NCBI RefSeq assembly: GCF_008933165.1
Contig: NZ_WBVQ01000001.1
Location: 682,001 to 746,000, forward strand
DNA from: Phaeocystidibacter marisrubri
GTDB lineage: Bacteria > Bacteroidota > Bacteroidia > Flavobacteriales > Schleiferiaceae
Direction of reading: 5' to 3'
Length of the DNA: 64,000 nucleotides
The notes beneath the pieces are model-generated. The model saw only the letters and a program-made list of their open reading frames with translations, did not search any database and was not told the origin of the DNA. Positions within the stretch are counted from its first letter, which is position 1. Each line of letters starts with the position of its first letter. Positions 24,957 to 33,369 of the stretch are shown here, in pieces. Position numbers and translations under genes: made by a program.

Positions 24957-26954
24957 CTAGTATCGGAAGAATCCATATGGTTGGCGAATTGAGAATTTCC
25001 AGAACTGAACTGGATTTATTCTCCCTTTAAACGACGTGCTTTGAATTGAATGCTCACGGGAATCCAAGGCCGGAATATGATTCTTTGTTTCGGTGTCGGA
25101 TGGAAAGTAATTCAAGCTATCGTTGCTTGGATAGGTATATTCAAACATTAAATCATCTTGTGAAGTATTAGGAGAAGGTTTGAAATATAAATGACTTAAA
25201 CTGACTCTCATCTCCGTTTCAACTCCTCCTTCAAATTCCGGAATTAGCCAACTCCAAGCAAATTGTGGAGGTAAAAATGAGGTTGAGTAGGAATTCCCAC
25301 ATCCCGAATTTGGAGTGTGTTGAATGTCTTTCCAATCACCGTTTTCTGTTTGCGCTTGTATAGTTTGATAAACAGCCAGATTATGTTTAGCTAAGAAGAC
25401 TGTGTCGCTTGTATTATTTATAAATTCCACTCTTCTTGCCAAGATGTTAGTGTCCTTATCCCACCTAAAGCAGGGTTCTGATATGAGTAACAATAGAGTG
25501 TCTTCAAACTCTTTTTTATTAATGGGGTAGTAGAATTTTTCTGATGGCGCCCTTCTCGAACTGCTTGAATCAAATACGCTAGAGAATAATTGTACTTGAT
25601 TTATTATACGGTAGTTAATATTCAGTTTTCTGGATGGCTCAGGGTTTGTAGATGCATTTCGAACCATGCTACCATCTGCCAGAATGTATTGGTGACCAGT
25701 GAATCCGGTGGATTCGACTTCTATGTAGTCTTTATCAAATTCGACAATATCATAGATAAAAGGTGTTTGCCAATTTCCTTGCAGATCACCTATGGAAATT
25801 AAGTCATTGGAGTCGTTGGAAAAAATTAAGAACTGGCCAGCAATCCGTTCAATTCTAAAATCACACTTCCGTTCCTGAACAACTTCTCCATTTTGATTTA
25901 GACAGAGTAGGGAATTTCCTTTACTAAACCATTCAAATCCAGAGGTAAATAGATTGGGTGTCATCTGTCTTTGTTCCGTCCAATCCATATTGTTGAAATA
26001 GAGTCTTTCTGCCGACTCGTCGCCTATTCGTATTGAGCGGATGGAGTCAGCGGAATACTCTATAACTATCAATTCGCCTATCGCATAAAGTACTCGTGCC
26101 TCTGGCGATACAAGATAGAAGCCGCTCGATCCAATTCGTTTAACATTCCATACTGCTTCTCTAATTTGTTTCTTCTTAAAGAAGAGGAAATCTCCGTGTA
26201 GCTCGAGTTCAAGGAGGTTTGAAGAGATTGTGGTCATTGAGTCTACCCATTCCCCTTCGAAGTTGAGAATATTGATATGAGTGAGAGTATCACTCTCTTC
26301 AATATGGAGTATATACTCAGAATCGTATGACCATTTAAGGTTGCCTGGTAGATGCAGTACAGTACTTGTTCCTGTAATTCTGTTTACGAAGTGTTTTTGC
26401 GGTTGGTGATAGGGGAAAACCAGTAACTCATTATGTCCAATAAACTCCTCGTTTTTTGGAATGCTTGCAAGTTTTTGACCTGTCCAATCGTGTATTACTA
26501 ATTCTTCGGAATCGTATCTTACAAGGTAGTCTGGATCTTCTGGGTAATTGTTTGAATATAGTGGATACGATAAGTGTTTGCGAAGATTAGAGTCAATTCT
26601 ATAAATCTTCCAGTCTTCTCCAATTGTGTACAATTGCTCACCTATGAATGCTTCCCAATGATTATTGAATTGGTCTTCTGAAATGAGATCGAAAATTGCA
26701 GGTACGAGATATCTACCGTTGGTGTCTATTACACCGAATCGACCACTTTTCTGAACAAAAGCGAAGTAGCTATCAAAGTTGGACGCATCGTCAAATTGAG
26801 GATGGATGATGAGCTCACCTCTTGAGTTTGTGAATCCAATTTTGCCTTCAATTTCAATTTTGTAACGTCCTGAATCTGAAATTTGAAGTGACTGGTAAGA
26901 GTAAACGGAGAGTGAAGTTACGAAGTAGAATAAGCTGAGGAAAGTGAGTTTCAT
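24957..26954 (-). CDS. exported WG-repeat protein, paralogue
   Basis: 665 residues with a signal peptide in the first 20 (LSLFYFVTSLSVYSYQ). N-terminal WG repeats read GKIGFTNSRGELIIHPQFDD and GRFGVIDTNGRYLVPAIFD. The C-terminus parallels the neighbour: SGCGNSYSTSFLPPQF versus SWCGNSRYPLRIPPKH, then IPEFEGGVETEMRVSLSHL versus FPEFEGQLETELRVALTGI, and NPVQFWKFSIRQP at the end. The shared cysteine and the EFEG...ETE block are the most conserved parts. The two genes lie 56 bp apart on the same strand, an old tandem duplication. Confidence 0.87.
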   Translation of the reverse strand: MKLTFLSLFYFVTSLSVYSYQSLQISDSGRYKIEIEGKIGFTNSRGELIIHPQFDDASNFDSYFAFVQKSGRFGVIDTNGRYLVPAIFDLISEDQFNNHWEAFIGEQLYTIGEDWKIYRIDSNLRKHLSYPLYSNNYPEDPDYLVRYDSEELVIHDWTGQKLASIPKNEEFIGHNELLVFPYHQPQKHFVNRITGTSTVLHLPGNLKWSYDSEYILHIEESDTLTHINILNFEGEWVDSMTTISSNLLELELHGDFLFFKKKQIREAVWNVKRIGSSGFYLVSPEARVLYAIGELIVIEYSADSIRSIRIGDESAERLYFNNMDWTEQRQMTPNLFTSGFEWFSKGNSLLCLNQNGEVVQERKCDFRIERIAGQFLIFSNDSNDLISIGDLQGNWQTPFIYDIVEFDKDYIEVESTGFTGHQYILADGSMVRNASTNPEPSRKLNINYRIINQVQLFSSVFDSSSSRRAPSEKFYYPINKKEFEDTLLLLISEPCFRWDKDTNILARRVEFINNTSDTVFLAKHNLAVYQTIQAQTENGDWKDIQHTPNSGCGNSYSTSFLPPQFAWSWLIPEFEGGVETEMRVSLSHLYFKPSPNTSQDDLMFEYTYPSNDSLNYFPSDTETKNHIPALDSREHSIQSTSFKGRINPVQFWKFSIRQPYGFFRY

Positions 26955-26996
26955 GAGAGAAGGTTTATTCTAAAAAGAACGAAGCAGAATTGTGTT

Positions 26997-27869
26997 TTAA
27001 TACTCCGGCAACGGAATCACTTCATTTTCACCATCTACCATCTTGAATTCACCATTCTTCCAGCGCTCTTTGGCCGCTTCAATAGTCTTTTGTTCAGATG
27101 CAACGAAATTCCACCAGATATGGCGCTCTTCTTTAAAAGGTTCGCCTCCAAAGAGGAGAAGCAAGGAGTTGGGCATTACAGTCACTACACAACTTTCTTC
27201 GGATGTAGATACGAGCATGTTCCCTTCTTCAATGTGATCCCCACATGCACGAACGGCACCTTTTACCACGCAAATTCCAATCTCACCACTCAGTTTTCCG
27301 CTGAGGTCTAAGGTCTTTTCTTCCGTGGTTTCAACCTTTAGCATAAAGAGTGGTGAATAAACAGGAACGGGACTTTTTCGTCCAAATGCTTCACCAGCAA
27401 TCAGTTTAAATTTCATCGGACCATCTGTCCAAGTGGGCAGTTCAGATGCACCTACATGATGAAATGAAGGTTCTATGTTTTCACTTTCCAAAGGAAGAGC
27501 CACCCAAATTTGAAAACCATGAGTCGTCGATATCTGATTTCGCAGATCGTCAGGGGTTCTTTCGGTGTGTACCGCACCTTTCCCAGCGGTCATCCAATTC
27601 ACGGCACCGGGCATAATTCGCTGAACGGCTCCGGTGCTGTCTCGGTGAACAATCTCTCCTTCAAAGAGATAGGTGAGTGTAGAGATACCTATGTGGGGAT
27701 GCTGACCTATGTCCATGAAATTGCCATTTCCAATGGTGGCAGGGCCCATGTGGTCGATGAAAATGAACGGTCCAACCATTCTTTTCTTTCGAAAGGGAAG
27801 GAGACGGCCGACTAGAAAATCGCCAATGTCTCGTGCTCTTTCTTCAATGATTAATCCAGTGTTCGACAT
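26997..27869 (-). CDS. pirin-family protein
   Basis: 290 residues, usual length, with a bicupin fold. Seen: FLVGRLLPFRKKRMVGPFIF, the metal-site block MGPATIGNG...DIGQHPHIGISTLTYLFEGE with the conserved His residues and Glu, and HRDSTGAVQRIMPGAVNWMT. Some pirins have quercetin 2,3-dioxygenase activity and others act as redox-sensing regulators. Here the substrate is not deducible. Cytosolic. It stands between the WG gene and DUF4846. Confidence 0.94.
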   Translation of the reverse strand: MSNTGLIIEERARDIGDFLVGRLLPFRKKRMVGPFIFIDHMGPATIGNGNFMDIGQHPHIGISTLTYLFEGEIVHRDSTGAVQRIMPGAVNWMTAGKGAVHTERTPDDLRNQISTTHGFQIWVALPLESENIEPSFHHVGASELPTWTDGPMKFKLIAGEAFGRKSPVPVYSPLFMLKVETTEEKTLDLSGKLSGEIGICVVKGAVRACGDHIEEGNMLVSTSEESCVVTVMPNSLLLLFGGEPFKEERHIWWNFVASEQKTIEAAKERWKNGEFKMVDGENEVIPLPEY

Positions 27870-28010
27870 GCTATTGGGATGTTATTTTGCGGTCTCTTCT
27901 ATCTCTGGATTTACGTACTTCTCCATGATGGAAGCCGTAGTAGAAGCAGAATAGAGGTGACGTGATTTGTCGGAAAAGTTGTGCAAGGATGAAGAGCGGT
28001 ATTTTCTAGA

Positions 28011-28886
28011 TTACTCCTCCGGAAATTGCATCAGGTCGGTCGGTTCAAAAGTCCATTCTGGTGTAAAGATGCTCGCTTCAGGGTTGAGCTTATACCACGG
28101 ACTAATACTCGCATCGGTTGGATTGCTGAGCACCTGAATTTCTTGAGCAGGCATATAACTTTGGGCCAGCAGAAACATTTGTTCTCCTGTTTTGGGATGG
28201 ATAACCATATCTACCACAATCACGGCATGTCCAGGTGAGCCTCCTTGAATGAGTACGTTTCCAATTTTCATGTTGATTGGATCCACGGATTCCAATTCGA
28301 GTTGAAGTGATTGAGATCCGGCAAAGGCAAAGACCATTTCCAGATAATCCCACAAATCTTGCGAGGTATTCGATACATGATCTCCAGCTGTCCATCGAAC
28401 TTGATTTCCATCAACCGAAATTCTCTGACCGCGCATCCAATTGACGTAATCGGCCTTGAACCCATTGGTGAAGTTGAAGTGAATGTCGCTGTATCTTCCT
28501 TGATTCCATAGGTATTCCGCACGAAGTCGCATGATGGCATCGGCACATTGATGGAGGTCACGGGTACCGATGGGGAGATCCACTACGGCCACATATTTTC
28601 CGTCGTTAGATTTAAAAGTACCGTCGTAGTAACGAACTTCAGAACCGTCTGGGCGAACGGGGAGATAGCGCAAGTGCGCACCAAAGGAGGTGCTGTCTTG
28701 CCAAACCCTCAAATAGCCTTCTGGAGCATTAATTCTGTCGCGAATAGTGGTTCCTTCTGGATTGATGAAGCCATCGTCTTCCACTTGGGTCACTTCAAGT
28801 GCAGCAAATTCTGCATGGGAAGGAGATGCATCTGGCTCGGCACACGACCAAGCTAGGGGCAGGAAGAGGAGGGCAGTTCGTTTCAT
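28011..28886 (-). CDS. DUF4846 lipoprotein
   Basis: 291 residues. The lipoprotein signal is LLFLPLAWSCAEPD with Cys15. The DUF4846 body contains DLPIGTRDLHQCADAIMRLR, HFNFTNGFKADYVNWMRGQR and GGSPGHAVIVVDMVIHPKTG, which gives a conserved GHAVIVVD strand. I recall the domain as a family found in Bacteroidota lipoproteins, function unknown; the conserved Cys/His pattern suggests an enzyme but this is inference. Confidence 0.9.
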   Translation of the reverse strand: MKRTALLFLPLAWSCAEPDASPSHAEFAALEVTQVEDDGFINPEGTTIRDRINAPEGYLRVWQDSTSFGAHLRYLPVRPDGSEVRYYDGTFKSNDGKYVAVVDLPIGTRDLHQCADAIMRLRAEYLWNQGRYSDIHFNFTNGFKADYVNWMRGQRISVDGNQVRWTAGDHVSNTSQDLWDYLEMVFAFAGSQSLQLELESVDPINMKIGNVLIQGGSPGHAVIVVDMVIHPKTGEQMFLLAQSYMPAQEIQVLSNPTDASISPWYKLNPEASIFTPEWTFEPTDLMQFPEE

Positions 28887-28939
28887 AGATCCGTGTATTT
28901 CTCAGGCGTTCCCTAAATATACACAGAATTGCAAAGAGT

Positions 28940-29299
28940 CTATAGATGCAAAGCAATGAGTGCTAATAGAGCGGGTATTCCCTGAACGTACAGGATCTTT
29001 TTGCTGGCAGTTAGCGCTCCGTAAATCCCTGCAACTAGCACACAGGACAGGAAGAATACGGACACTTCTAATCGCATGATGGGATTAGAAATCAGCAAAC
29101 TCCAAATTAAACCTGCGGCAAGAAATCCGTTGTAAAGACCTTGATTGGCGGCCATGGCCTTGGTCTTTGGGAAGAGCTCTTTTGGAAATTGTCGGAATAT
29201 TTTCGGCCCTTTGGTCTCCCAGGCGAACATTTCAAAGTAGAGAATATACAGGTGAAAAGCGGCGATAGCGCCAATCAGAATACGGCTAATCCATTCCAT
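28940..29299 (-). CDS. DUF1304 membrane protein
   Basis: 119 residues with four hydrophobic segments. The conserved first-helix region is HLYILYFEMFAWETKGPKIF, followed by NQGLYNGFLAAGLIWSL. DUF1304 is a family of small inner-membrane proteins of unknown function. It lies 39 bp from the dehydrogenase gene and in the same direction. Confidence 0.93.
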   Translation of the reverse strand: MEWISRILIGAIAAFHLYILYFEMFAWETKGPKIFRQFPKELFPKTKAMAANQGLYNGFLAAGLIWSLLISNPIMRLEVSVFFLSCVLVAGIYGALTASKKILYVQGIPALLALIALHL

Positions 29300-29338
29300 C
29301 GAGATAGGTGTTGAGGTTTGATTGGAAGATACACTTTT

Positions 29339-30307
29339 TTATAAGGTGAAAACCCACTTTCCAGATGCGCTGCGCGAACCGTTTTCAACCAACCTCTCTA
29401 TGCCTTCTTCAAAAGGGATAACTCGTTCAATGACTGGTTTAAGCGAGCCTTTATCCGCCATTTCTGCCAAGATGTTTAAATCTTCTACCGTGTTTTTGAG
29501 CTGAACAATGGAGACAGAAATGCGGTATTTTCTGGCAATGATCTTCTTGAAGAAGAAGGTTCGATATAGAGTGGGCATGCCTCCTCCTAGATAGATGAAT
29601 TTTCCACCCGGCTTCAATTGCTCGGCATATACGCAGGGTTTTTCGTAGGCGTTTACACCCAGGATAATATCGTATTTCACATCGTTGTCTGCGAGGGATT
29701 TACGCTTGTAGTCGATCACATGATCGGCACCGAGTTCGAGTGCTTTCTCTACATTCTTAGTACTGCAAACAGCCGTAACGATTCCTCCGTGAGCTTTTGC
29801 CAATTGAATGGCCGAGTTTCCCACACCACCAGATGCACCAACAATCAGGATGTGTTGACCTTTTGAAAGTTTACCATGATCGCGAATGGCCTCTAAGGCG
29901 GTACGAGAGGCTAGAGGTAGTGATGCAGATTCAACATGACTAAGTCGCGTTGGTTTTTGGGCAATAACCTTGGCGGGAACAGCCAGATATTCAGCAAGAG
30001 TACCAAGTTTTAGATTCGACATGTCCCCAAAGACCATGTCGCCTACTTTCCATTTGGTTACATCCTTTCCTAGTTCGACAATTTCACCGCTAAAATCGGT
30101 TCCCAATCCGGTCACTTTCGGTTTGTTCCAACCAAAGGCAAGCTTGATAAACCAGGGGTTGGCCGATATAATTCTCCTATCGGCGGAGTTGATAGAGGCT
30201 GCGTGGACCTTTACGATTACCTCTTCCGGTTTTGCGGAGGGTCTAGGCCGTTCGGCATAGGTCAATACTTCAGGCCCGCCGTAGCGCGTAATTTGAATGC
30301 TTTTCAT
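29339..30307 (-). CDS. zinc-free NAD(P)-dependent alcohol dehydrogenase/quinone oxidoreductase-like protein
   Basis: 322 residues of the medium-chain dehydrogenase superfamily. The N-terminal GroES-like domain (VIVKVHAASINSADRRI, then GTDFSGEIVELGKDVTKWKVGD) is followed by a Rossmann domain with the nucleotide motif LIVGASGGVGNSAIQLAKAHG. The catalytic zinc ligands of alcohol dehydrogenases are absent, as in quinone-oxidoreductase-type members. The substrate is unknown. It runs the same way as the XRE regulator upstream (12 bp) and may share its message. Confidence 0.9.
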   Translation of the reverse strand: MKSIQITRYGGPEVLTYAERPRPSAKPEEVIVKVHAASINSADRRIISANPWFIKLAFGWNKPKVTGLGTDFSGEIVELGKDVTKWKVGDMVFGDMSNLKLGTLAEYLAVPAKVIAQKPTRLSHVESASLPLASRTALEAIRDHGKLSKGQHILIVGASGGVGNSAIQLAKAHGGIVTAVCSTKNVEKALELGADHVIDYKRKSLADNDVKYDIILGVNAYEKPCVYAEQLKPGGKFIYLGGGMPTLYRTFFFKKIIARKYRISVSIVQLKNTVEDLNILAEMADKGSLKPVIERVIPFEEGIERLVENGSRSASGKWVFTL

Positions 30308-30318
30308 TTGGGTTTGGT

Positions 30319-30531
30319 TTAAATCTCATAGAAAAAGACCTCTTCTAGAGGTACTTTGAAGGTTTGGGCGATTTTAAAGGCGAGTTCTAGTGAAGGCGAA
30401 TATTTCTCTTTCTCAATGGCAACGATGGTCTGACGAGAAACACCAACCGTTTCGGCCAGTTGCTGCTGGGTCATTTCACCATTCATGAAACGGAGTGTGC
30501 GAATCTTGTTTTTGACTTTCAGTTTGGCCAT
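30319..30531 (-). CDS. small XRE-type HTH regulator
   Basis: 70 residues from ATG at 30531 (a GTG three codons upstream is less likely because it would overlap the preceding stop). A single helix-turn-helix: GEMTQQQLAETVGVSRQTIV then AIEKEKYSPSLELAFKIAQ, with the short conserved tail VPLEEVFFYEI. This is the YozG-like group of minimal repressors. It follows the DUF2178 gene by one base. Palindromes in the operon promoter at 31016-31051 are likely its binding site (inference). Confidence 0.93.
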   Translation of the reverse strand: MAKLKVKNKIRTLRFMNGEMTQQQLAETVGVSRQTIVAIEKEKYSPSLELAFKIAQTFKVPLEEVFFYEI

Positions 30532-30532
30532 A

Positions 30533-30979
30533 TCAAACACCTTGTCGGTAATAGTAAACTCGACTAATACCGTCCACGATCTCTGAGATCATACCAGCGG
30601 CAATTAACGAGATGAAAAAGTAAGTGAGTCCGTAGCCCATATAAATCACAACAAAGCCAGCAATCATACCCAGTGAAAAGGTGGTGGAAGAATTTCGAGA
30701 GGCTTTTAAATCGATGATTTTGTCGAATTCATCAGTGAGTTCGAACTCCGTATTCTTGGTAGCGATGGAGTTGATGATGGAGAATAGAATATGGACTAGG
30801 ATGTGAATGACAATTTGAACGGGGATGACAAATAACAGCGTCTTCGCCCAGAATTGCAACTCTTCGTCTGTATTGAAATTGGGATTCCAGTTGTTGTTGT
30901 ACACGTAGGAACCATAGATGATCATCACGCCGAACGTGATCATCATGTTGAGTAGGGCTTTCTTTTCTTGGTAAGACAT
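30533..30979 (-). CDS. DUF2178-like membrane protein
   Basis: 148 residues from ATG at 30979. Four hydrophobic segments: LLNMMITFGVMIIYGSYVY, TLLFVIPVQIVIHILVHILF, SLGMIAGFVVIYMGYG and LTYFFISLIAAGMI. An acidic loop with ELTDEFDKIIDLKASRNS lies between helices 2 and 3, which is typical of proteins paired with small XRE repressors. The pair is conserved in Bacteroidota and Firmicutes; the role is unknown. Its gene leads the operon. Confidence 0.85.
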   Translation of the reverse strand: MSYQEKKALLNMMITFGVMIIYGSYVYNNNWNPNFNTDEELQFWAKTLLFVIPVQIVIHILVHILFSIINSIATKNTEFELTDEFDKIIDLKASRNSSTTFSLGMIAGFVVIYMGYGLTYFFISLIAAGMISEIVDGISRVYYYRQGV

Positions 30980-31009
30980 GGTCGGTAAGTTTGTCAATTA
31001 TTCCAGACA

Positions 31010-31051
31010 CAAAGTTATGTAAAGTTTACATAATGTAAAAAATACTTTACA
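31010..31051 (-). promoter_or_regulatory. promoter with double palindromic operator (DUF2178-XRE operon)
   Basis: On the minus strand the -7 box TAACTTTG is at 31010-31017, preceded by 19 bp and a T-rich -33 region. The spacer is filled by a perfect 17-bp palindrome TATGTAAA-G-TTTACATA (31016-31032), and a second pair of half-sites TGTAAA-N6-TTTACA follows at 31034-31051. A bound repressor would block RNA polymerase. The obvious candidate is the XRE protein of the same operon. Confidence 0.7.
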
Positions 31052-31222
31052 CAATAATGATTGAGTATTGATTATCAGCTAGATATATTAGGATGTTGTG
31101 GGGGGACCTCTTATTTCGATGAAATGGGTTGCACCAATGAAGATGAGGGAATTGTAGTTTTCGTCATTTGGATTTTTCTGGAAAAGCAAACATCTGTCAT
31201 GGTCTTGCCGCAGGAGTCACCC

Positions 31223-31230
31223 TATATTTG
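31223..31230 (+). promoter_or_regulatory. -7 box of fhs
   Basis: TATATTTG fits TAnnTTTG. A TTG lies 15 bp upstream (31205-31207), closer than the usual 19 bp, so only the -7 box is supported. Confidence 0.5.
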
Positions 31231-31252
31231 AGTCATCTTAAACGATACGCAT

Positions 31253-32926
31253 ATGAAATCGGATCTTGAAATCGCTCAAAGCGCAGATATAAAACCTATT
31301 CGTGAAATTGCCGCCTCTGTAGGGGTGGAAGAGAGTGTTTTGGAGCCTTACGGACACTTTAAAGCGAAACTCCCCCTTGATTTAATAGATGAATCGAAAG
31401 TGGAGAAAGCCAAACTAATTTTGGTTACCGCTATCTCCCCAACCCCCGCTGGCGAAGGGAAAACAACCGTAACTATCGGTTTGTCGGAAGGTTTACATTT
31501 TGAAGGAAAGAAAACAGTAGCAGCTCTACGTGAGCCAAGTCTTGGTCCTGTTTTTGGATTGAAAGGCGGTGCAGCCGGCGGTGGTATGTCGCAGGTGATT
31601 CCCATGGAGGATATCAATCTTCATTTTACAGGTGACTTTGCGGCTATTGAGAAAGCCAACAACCTCTTGGCTGCTATGATTGACAACAATATTCAAGCAA
31701 AGCCGGAAGTGAATTTGGGCTTGGATGGAAGAACCATTCGCTGGAAGCGTGTAATGGATATGAATGATAGAGCCCTCCGCCAAATCGTTTGTGGAATTGG
31801 AGGAAAAGCCAATGGTATTCCTCGTGAAGATGGTTTTAATATCACGGCAGCAAGCGAGATAATGGCCATTCTTTGCATGTCCAATGACCGAAAAGATCTT
31901 CAACGCAGGCTGGGCGACATCTTTGTTGGATTCACCTTCGATAAGAAACCGATTTATGCCAGAGACCTCAAAGCCGAAGGGGCAATGGCAGCACTGTTGA
32001 AAGACGCCATCAAACCGAACTTGGTTCAAACCTTGGCAGGAGTTCCTGCGGTTATCCACGGTGGTCCATTCGCTAATATTGCTCAAGGGACAAACTCTAT
32101 CCTTGCTACGAAGATGGCCATGAGTTTGGGTGATTATGTGGTTACCGAAGCTGGATTTGGTGCTGATTTGGGAGCGGAAAAATTCTTCCACTTAAAGTGT
32201 AGAGCATCTGGATTGAAACCTGCAGCAGTAGTTGTGGTTGCTACCATACGCGCATTGAGATATCACGGCGGAGCGCCTTTGTCGGAGCTCAATGAACCGT
32301 CACTTTCACGAGTACAAGAAGGTTTTGGAAACCTTGAGAAGCACTTGGAGAATATGAAGACTTTTGGGGTTCAGCCGGTGGTTGCAATCAACCAATTTGT
32401 AACGGATACAGATGAAGAAACCGAGTGGTTGAAGTCGAAGTGCGAATCACTAGGCGTTCGATGCGAGGTTTCAGAAGGATGGGCGAAGGGCGGAGAAGGC
32501 GTTCGCAATGTTGCCAAAGCTGTAATTGAGGAAGCAGAGTCAGGCAAATCTAACTTGAAAATGCTCTACGATGTTGAGCAAACGGTGGAGGAGAAAATTG
32601 AAAAAATCGCTACCACCATTTATGGAGCGGATGGTGTGGACTTCTCCGCTAAGGCAAAAGCGGATTTACGAGAAATTGATAAGCTCGGACTATCTAATTT
32701 GCCCGTTTGTATTGCCAAGACGCAGAAGTCGTTTTCTGATGATGATTCGTTGAGAAATCGACCGTCGGGATTTCGTATTACCGTTCGCGAGTTCGAATTT
32801 GCTCGTGGAGCGGGATTCATCATAGCGGTTGTGGGGAACTTGATGCGCATGCCAGGTTTACCGGCTGAGCCTGCCGCAACTCGCATTACTGTTGATGCCA
32901 ATGGTACAATTGACGGACTGTTTTAA
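31253..32926 (+). CDS. fhs: formate-tetrahydrofolate ligase
   Basis: 557 residues, full length. It joins formate and tetrahydrofolate using ATP to give 10-formyl-THF for purine and one-carbon metabolism. Seen: the P-loop TPAGEGKTTVTIGLSEGL near residue 66, REPSLGPVFGLKGGAAGGG, NLHFTGDFAAI, and VTEAGFGADLGAEKFF. A -7 box TATATTTG is at 31223-31230, 22 nt before the ATG. No folD or folate-synthesis neighbour is present. Confidence 0.98.
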   Translation: MKSDLEIAQSADIKPIREIAASVGVEESVLEPYGHFKAKLPLDLIDESKVEKAKLILVTAISPTPAGEGKTTVTIGLSEGLHFEGKKTVAALREPSLGPVFGLKGGAAGGGMSQVIPMEDINLHFTGDFAAIEKANNLLAAMIDNNIQAKPEVNLGLDGRTIRWKRVMDMNDRALRQIVCGIGGKANGIPREDGFNITAASEIMAILCMSNDRKDLQRRLGDIFVGFTFDKKPIYARDLKAEGAMAALLKDAIKPNLVQTLAGVPAVIHGGPFANIAQGTNSILATKMAMSLGDYVVTEAGFGADLGAEKFFHLKCRASGLKPAAVVVVATIRALRYHGGAPLSELNEPSLSRVQEGFGNLEKHLENMKTFGVQPVVAINQFVTDTDEETEWLKSKCESLGVRCEVSEGWAKGGEGVRNVAKAVIEEAESGKSNLKMLYDVEQTVEEKIEKIATTIYGADGVDFSAKAKADLREIDKLGLSNLPVCIAKTQKSFSDDDSLRNRPSGFRITVREFEFARGAGFIIAVVGNLMRMPGLPAEPAATRITVDANGTIDGLF

Positions 32927-32943
32927 GTTTATCCGTTTGTAAG

Positions 32944-32955
32944 CGTTTGCAAACG
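32944..32955. promoter_or_regulatory. 12-bp perfect palindrome CGTTTGCAAACG
   Basis: It lies in the 62-bp gap between fhs and the next gene. A second partial CGTTTG is just upstream (32933-32938). It could be an operator or chance; it is not followed by a T run, so it is not a terminator. Confidence 0.4.
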
Positions 32956-32988
32956 AGTTGCTTGCTTCCTCTCTTGTACCTTGTGTGT

Positions 32989-33354
32989 ATGAACAAGAAA
33001 AGAGCAGGAGAGGCAGCAGCTGACTTACTAGATTGCTCCTCGGTAATTGTAAAGAGATTGCAGTTGCGCAATCTCTCTCGTCTGGCAGAAGAACTTATAC
33101 TGGTTATGCGAACGGTTCAACTGCGATTTGAAGATGTAACCACAGCGTCGTATCACAACGCGAATTCGCGCTCGTGGAAAGTACTGGTTCAAAGCTTATA
33201 TCGAATGGAAGCCCTGTTTCGAGATTTGGACCGTAGGGGACTATTGAAGTCGGATGAATTCGAATTTCTCCACGAGTGCATGGAGGAAGTCCACAAGTTT
33301 GTCCGGCGTTATTTTGCTAAACGCGATCAGCCTCAATGGAGGCATGGCGCTTAA
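32989..33354 (+). CDS. small helical protein of unknown function
   Basis: 121 residues from ATG at 32989. It appears all-helical, rich in Arg, Leu and Glu (NLSRLAEELILVMRTVQLRF, LVQSLYRMEALFRDLDRRGL, FLHECMEEVHKFVRRYFAKR), a pattern compatible with a four-helix bundle. There is no signal peptide. It sits between fhs and menE with 15 bp to menE, so it may be co-transcribed with it. No family is recognised. Confidence 0.7.
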   Translation: MNKKRAGEAAADLLDCSSVIVKRLQLRNLSRLAEELILVMRTVQLRFEDVTTASYHNANSRSWKVLVQSLYRMEALFRDLDRRGLLKSDEFEFLHECMEEVHKFVRRYFAKRDQPQWRHGA

Positions 33355-33369
33355 AACCATGGAATACTC

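Noticed and set aside
31050-31222. Riboswitch upstream of fhs (for example tetrahydrofolate type)
   Set aside because: I could not recognise a conserved riboswitch core or a terminator hairpin in this stretch.
31526-32191. 221-residue minus-strand frame inside fhs
   Set aside because: Antisense shadow of a highly conserved enzyme gene.
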